The position numbers and the translations under genes are program-made. 64,000 bases of DNA from contig NW_027442056.1 of assembly GCF_048569485.1 (NCBI RefSeq), forward strand, positions 310,001-374,000. The letters are read 5' to 3'. Below are positions 60,961 through 64,000 of the stretch, piece after piece; position 1 is the stretch's first letter, and each line of letters starts with the position of its first letter. The DNA comes from Anomaloglossus baeobatrachus. Lineage: Eukaryota; Chordata; Amphibia; Anura; Aromobatidae. A model generated the notes under the pieces. The model saw nothing but the letters and a program-made list of their open reading frames with translations, did no database searches and had not been told where the DNA came from.

Positions 60961-62080
60961 CTTCTTAACCCAGTTTCCAAAAGCAGAACTCGATTCACCT
61001 GATTCATATTAGCCCGATTAGCGAATTGAAATGAATTTTTATCTAACACACTTTTTACTTGCTTTATTCATCCAAATAGCAAACTCATCACCACTCAACT
61101 TCACCAACTCTGCTATGTCCCGTGCAGTATCTTGTTGTCAGTCTAATCTAGATCATGTGTAATTGAATGGAATAGATCCCTTTTGGACAAAGTGGAGTCA
61201 GATGCTGCAGTGACCACAGGTGTGAGAGGATCTACAATTGGCATCTGGTGTTATCTCTCTGCTTCCACTCCAAATAAAGTTACCTGTTGTTACCTGAACG
61301 TCAAATACTAAGAATGGGCGGCCTATGAAAGAATTAGTACTTTCATTAAGTATACTAAACCGGCTAATTGGGAATAGACAAACTGTAAAAAGCCCTCTGA
61401 GAAAGCCCCTCTCTAACCTTTGTTAGTAAGCTTTTCTGTAGCCTGCCTGTTGATGTATTTTCGGTTTGAACAGTGCACAACATGAAGAGACGGAACACTG
61501 GCGGCTTGTCACAATGCCCCCCGATGACATCACAATAGCGCTGCTGCCTAGAAAACAAGCTGCGCAGAAGAAGTTGTTCTTTGGGTGGGAGGGTGGGCTA
61601 GTGGAAGGAGGGGGCAATCTCTTTTTTTCCCGGGTGGTAGGGGGATGACAGGAGAAGGGAAGCGGGTGGTGAGAAAGGTACAGAGGGCAGGGTTTGGGGG
61701 CTGGGAAGGAAAGGGAAAAGATTAGGGTTTGGGGATGATGAAAGGGCTTTCTACGGGTAAGGATGGCAAAGGGTGGCAGTGACGGAAAGTCAGGCAACCT
61801 GTCCTGTCCGTCTTTTTGTATCGTGAATTGGAAAGACTGCAAGGGGGAGGGGAGTTGCTTGCGCCCTAAAGGAGGAGTTATTCAGATTCATTGCAGTGGG
61901 CGGCGGCTGCAAAACGCACCATTCTTCTTGTTTTTGCTCTGCAAAGCAGCCTTTTCAAGGGTTGGCTTGGGTGACAAAATGTCTTGTGTAGGCGTGGGTT
62001 TGTCTCCCTCTCGCTCTCTCTCCCTAAGATGTGTCCGGCATAGGCCAGGGTGCCACTCGAGGCCCAAACCAATTCTGGTT

Positions 62081-62268
62081 ATCGCTTCTCGGCCTTTTGG
62101 CTAAGATCAAGTGTAGTATCTGTTCTTATCAGTTTAATATCTGATACGTCCCCTATCTGGGGACCATATATTAAATGGATTTTTAGAACAGGGAGATGGA
62201 AAAAGAGCTTGCTCTGTCCACTCCACGCATTGACCTGGTATTGCAGTACCTCCAGGAACGGTGCACCC
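62081..62268 (+). ncRNA. RNU2: U2 snRNA (copy 47)
   Basis: Identical to the reference copy. PSE 62019-62037, 3' box 62281-62295, quadruplex motif 61583-61597. Confidence 0.97.
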
Positions 62269-63388
62269 CTTCTTAACCCAGTTTCCAAAAGCAGAACTCG
62301 ATTCACCTGATTCATATTAGCCCGATTAGCGAATTGAAATGAATTTTTATCTAACACACTTTTTACTTGCTTTATTCATCCAAATAGCAAACTCATCACC
62401 ACTCAACTTCACCAACTCTGCTATGTCCCGTGCAGTATCTTGTTGTCAGTCTAATCTAGATCATGTGTAATTGAATGGAATAGATCCCTTTTGGACAAAG
62501 TGGAGTCAGATGCTGCAGTGACCACAGGTGTGAGAGGATCTACAATTGGCATCTGGTGTTATCTCTCTGCTTCCACTCCAAATAAAGTTACCTGTTGTTA
62601 CCTGAACGTCAAATACTAAGAATGGGCGGCCTATGAAAGAATTAGTACTTTCATTAAGTATACTAAACCGGCTAATTGGGAATAGACAAACTGTAAAAAG
62701 CCCTCTGAGAAAGCCCCTCTCTAACCTTTGTTAGTAAGCTTTTCTGTAGCCTGCCTGTTGATGTATTTTCGGTTTGAACAGTGCACAACATGAAGAGACG
62801 GAACACTGGCGGCTTGTCACAATGCCCCCCGATGACATCACAATAGCGCTGCTGCCTAGAAAACAAGCTGCGCAGAAGAAGTTGTTCTTTGGGTGGGAGG
62901 GTGGGCTAGTGGAAGGAGGGGGCAATCTCTTTTTTTCCCGGGTGGTAGGGGGATGACAGGAGAAGGGAAGCGGGTGGTGAGAAAGGTACAGAGGGCAGGG
63001 TTTGGGGGCTGGGAAGGAAAGGGAAAAGATTAGGGTTTGGGGATGATGAAAGGGCTTTCTACGGGTAAGGATGGCAAAGGGTGGCAGTGACGGAAAGTCA
63101 GGCAACCTGTCCTGTCCGTCTTTTTGTATCGTGAATTGGAAAGACTGCAAGGGGGAGGGGAGTTGCTTGCGCCCTAAAGGAGGAGTTATTCAGATTCATT
63201 GCAGTGGGCGGCGGCTGCAAAACGCACCATTCTTCTTGTTTTTGCTCTGCAAAGCAGCCTTTTCAAGGGTTGGCTTGGGTGACAAAATGTCTTGTGTAGG
63301 CGTGGGTTTGTCTCCCTCTCGCTCTCTCTCCCTAAGATGTGTCCGGCATAGGCCAGGGTGCCACTCGAGGCCCAAACCAATTCTGGTT

Positions 63389-63576
63389 ATCGCTTCTCGG
63401 CCTTTTGGCTAAGATCAAGTGTAGTATCTGTTCTTATCAGTTTAATATCTGATACGTCCCCTATCTGGGGACCATATATTAAATGGATTTTTAGAACAGG
63501 GAGATGGAAAAAGAGCTTGCTCTGTCCACTCCACGCATTGACCTGGTATTGCAGTACCTCCAGGAACGGTGCACCC
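63389..63576 (+). ncRNA. RNU2: U2 snRNA (copy 48)
   Basis: Identical to the reference copy. PSE 63327-63345, 3' box 63589-63603, quadruplex motif 62891-62905. The window ends 424 bp into the following spacer. Confidence 0.97.
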
Positions 63577-64000
63577 CTTCTTAACCCAGTTTCCAAAAGC
63601 AGAACTCGATTCACCTGATTCATATTAGCCCGATTAGCGAATTGAAATGAATTTTTATCTAACACACTTTTTACTTGCTTTATTCATCCAAATAGCAAAC
63701 TCATCACCACTCAACTTCACCAACTCTGCTATGTCCCGTGCAGTATCTTGTTGTCAGTCTAATCTAGATCATGTGTAATTGAATGGAATAGATCCCTTTT
63801 GGACAAAGTGGAGTCAGATGCTGCAGTGACCACAGGTGTGAGAGGATCTACAATTGGCATCTGGTGTTATCTCTCTGCTTCCACTCCAAATAAAGTTACC
63901 TGTTGTTACCTGAACGTCAAATACTAAGAATGGGCGGCCTATGAAAGAATTAGTACTTTCATTAAGTATACTAAACCGGCTAATTGGGAATAGACAAACT
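63577..64000 (+). other. Partial trailing spacer
   Basis: The first 424 bp of the standard spacer after copy 48, with the 3' box, the AATAAA and the 7-bp-arm hairpin. Nothing departs from the reference spacer, so the array evidently continues past the window. Confidence 0.85.

Larger units (their letters stand above)
1..64000 (+). repeat. U2 snRNA gene tandem array, 1308-bp unit
   Basis: The same 1308-bp unit repeats head to tail through the whole window and runs off both ends. There are 48 U2 loci: 45 uninterrupted and 3 split by insertions. U2 start-to-start distances are exactly 1308 bp in 43 of 47 intervals, 1306 bp once (15287 to 16593), and 2112, 2125 and 1507 bp across the three insertions. 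Differences between units are isolated single bases, mostly private to one unit. Tandem U2 arrays are known in vertebrates with species-specific unit lengths (about 0.8 kb in Xenopus, about 6 kb in human). Such uniformity is normally attributed to gene conversion and unequal crossing-over. No other gene is visible in the unit. Confidence 0.97.

Noticed and set aside
1-64000. Other snRNA, tRNA or rRNA genes in the spacer
   Set aside because: I looked for U1, U4, U5, U6, tRNA and 5S features and saw none on either strand.

Overview
The window is almost entirely a head-to-tail tandem array of U2 spliceosomal snRNA genes on the + strand. The repeat unit is 1308 bp: a 188-nt U2 gene plus a 1120-bp spacer. 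I count 48 U2 loci. Forty-five are uninterrupted, and three (starting at 95, 34905 and 54034) are split by inserted elements. Of the 47 start-to-start distances, 43 are exactly 1308 bp and one is 1306 bp; the other three are lengthened only by the insertions. I found roughly 25-30 single-base differences by eye over 64 kb, so the array is extremely homogeneous, as expected under concerted evolution. No protein-coding gene is supported.

The organism is most likely a vertebrate, and probably not a mammal. The U2 RNA is exactly the vertebrate length. It has the GUAGUA branch-point recognition sequence, stem-loops I, IIa, IIb, III and IV, and an AUUUUUA Sm site. The flanks carry a PSE-like block at about -62 to -44, no TATA box at -30, and a metazoan-type 3' box 12 nt after the RNA end, which is the layout of a Pol II snRNA gene. 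Several U2 bases differ from human U2. Species cannot be fixed from the sequence.

Layout: 1-1086 is a promoter end and a U2 gene split by an 804-bp element (family A, 132-935). 1087-34904 holds 25 intact units. 34905-35909 is a U2 gene split by an 811-bp family A element (34948-35758) with a 6-bp target-site duplication. 35910-54033 holds 13 intact units. 54034-54420 is a U2 gene split by an unrelated 199-bp element (family B, 54071-54269). 54421-64000 holds 7 intact units and a trailing spacer.

The main interest is the insertions. All three entered U2 at the same phosphodiester position on their 3' side, between U2 nt 37 and 38, inside the branch-point recognition sequence and in the same orientation. 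This is the signature of target-primed, site-specific non-LTR retrotransposition into U2 genes (autonomous lineages named Keno and Utopia are described as U2-targeting). The copies here carry no reverse transcriptase, so they are truncated 3' ends or non-autonomous riders. Family A contains a 42-bp minisatellite whose copies each encode a hairpin, several with the very stable C(UUCG)G tetraloop, and further such hairpins follow. Both families contain short stretches resembling U2 itself. Every spacer also carries a strong G-quadruplex motif about 490 bp upstream of U2.
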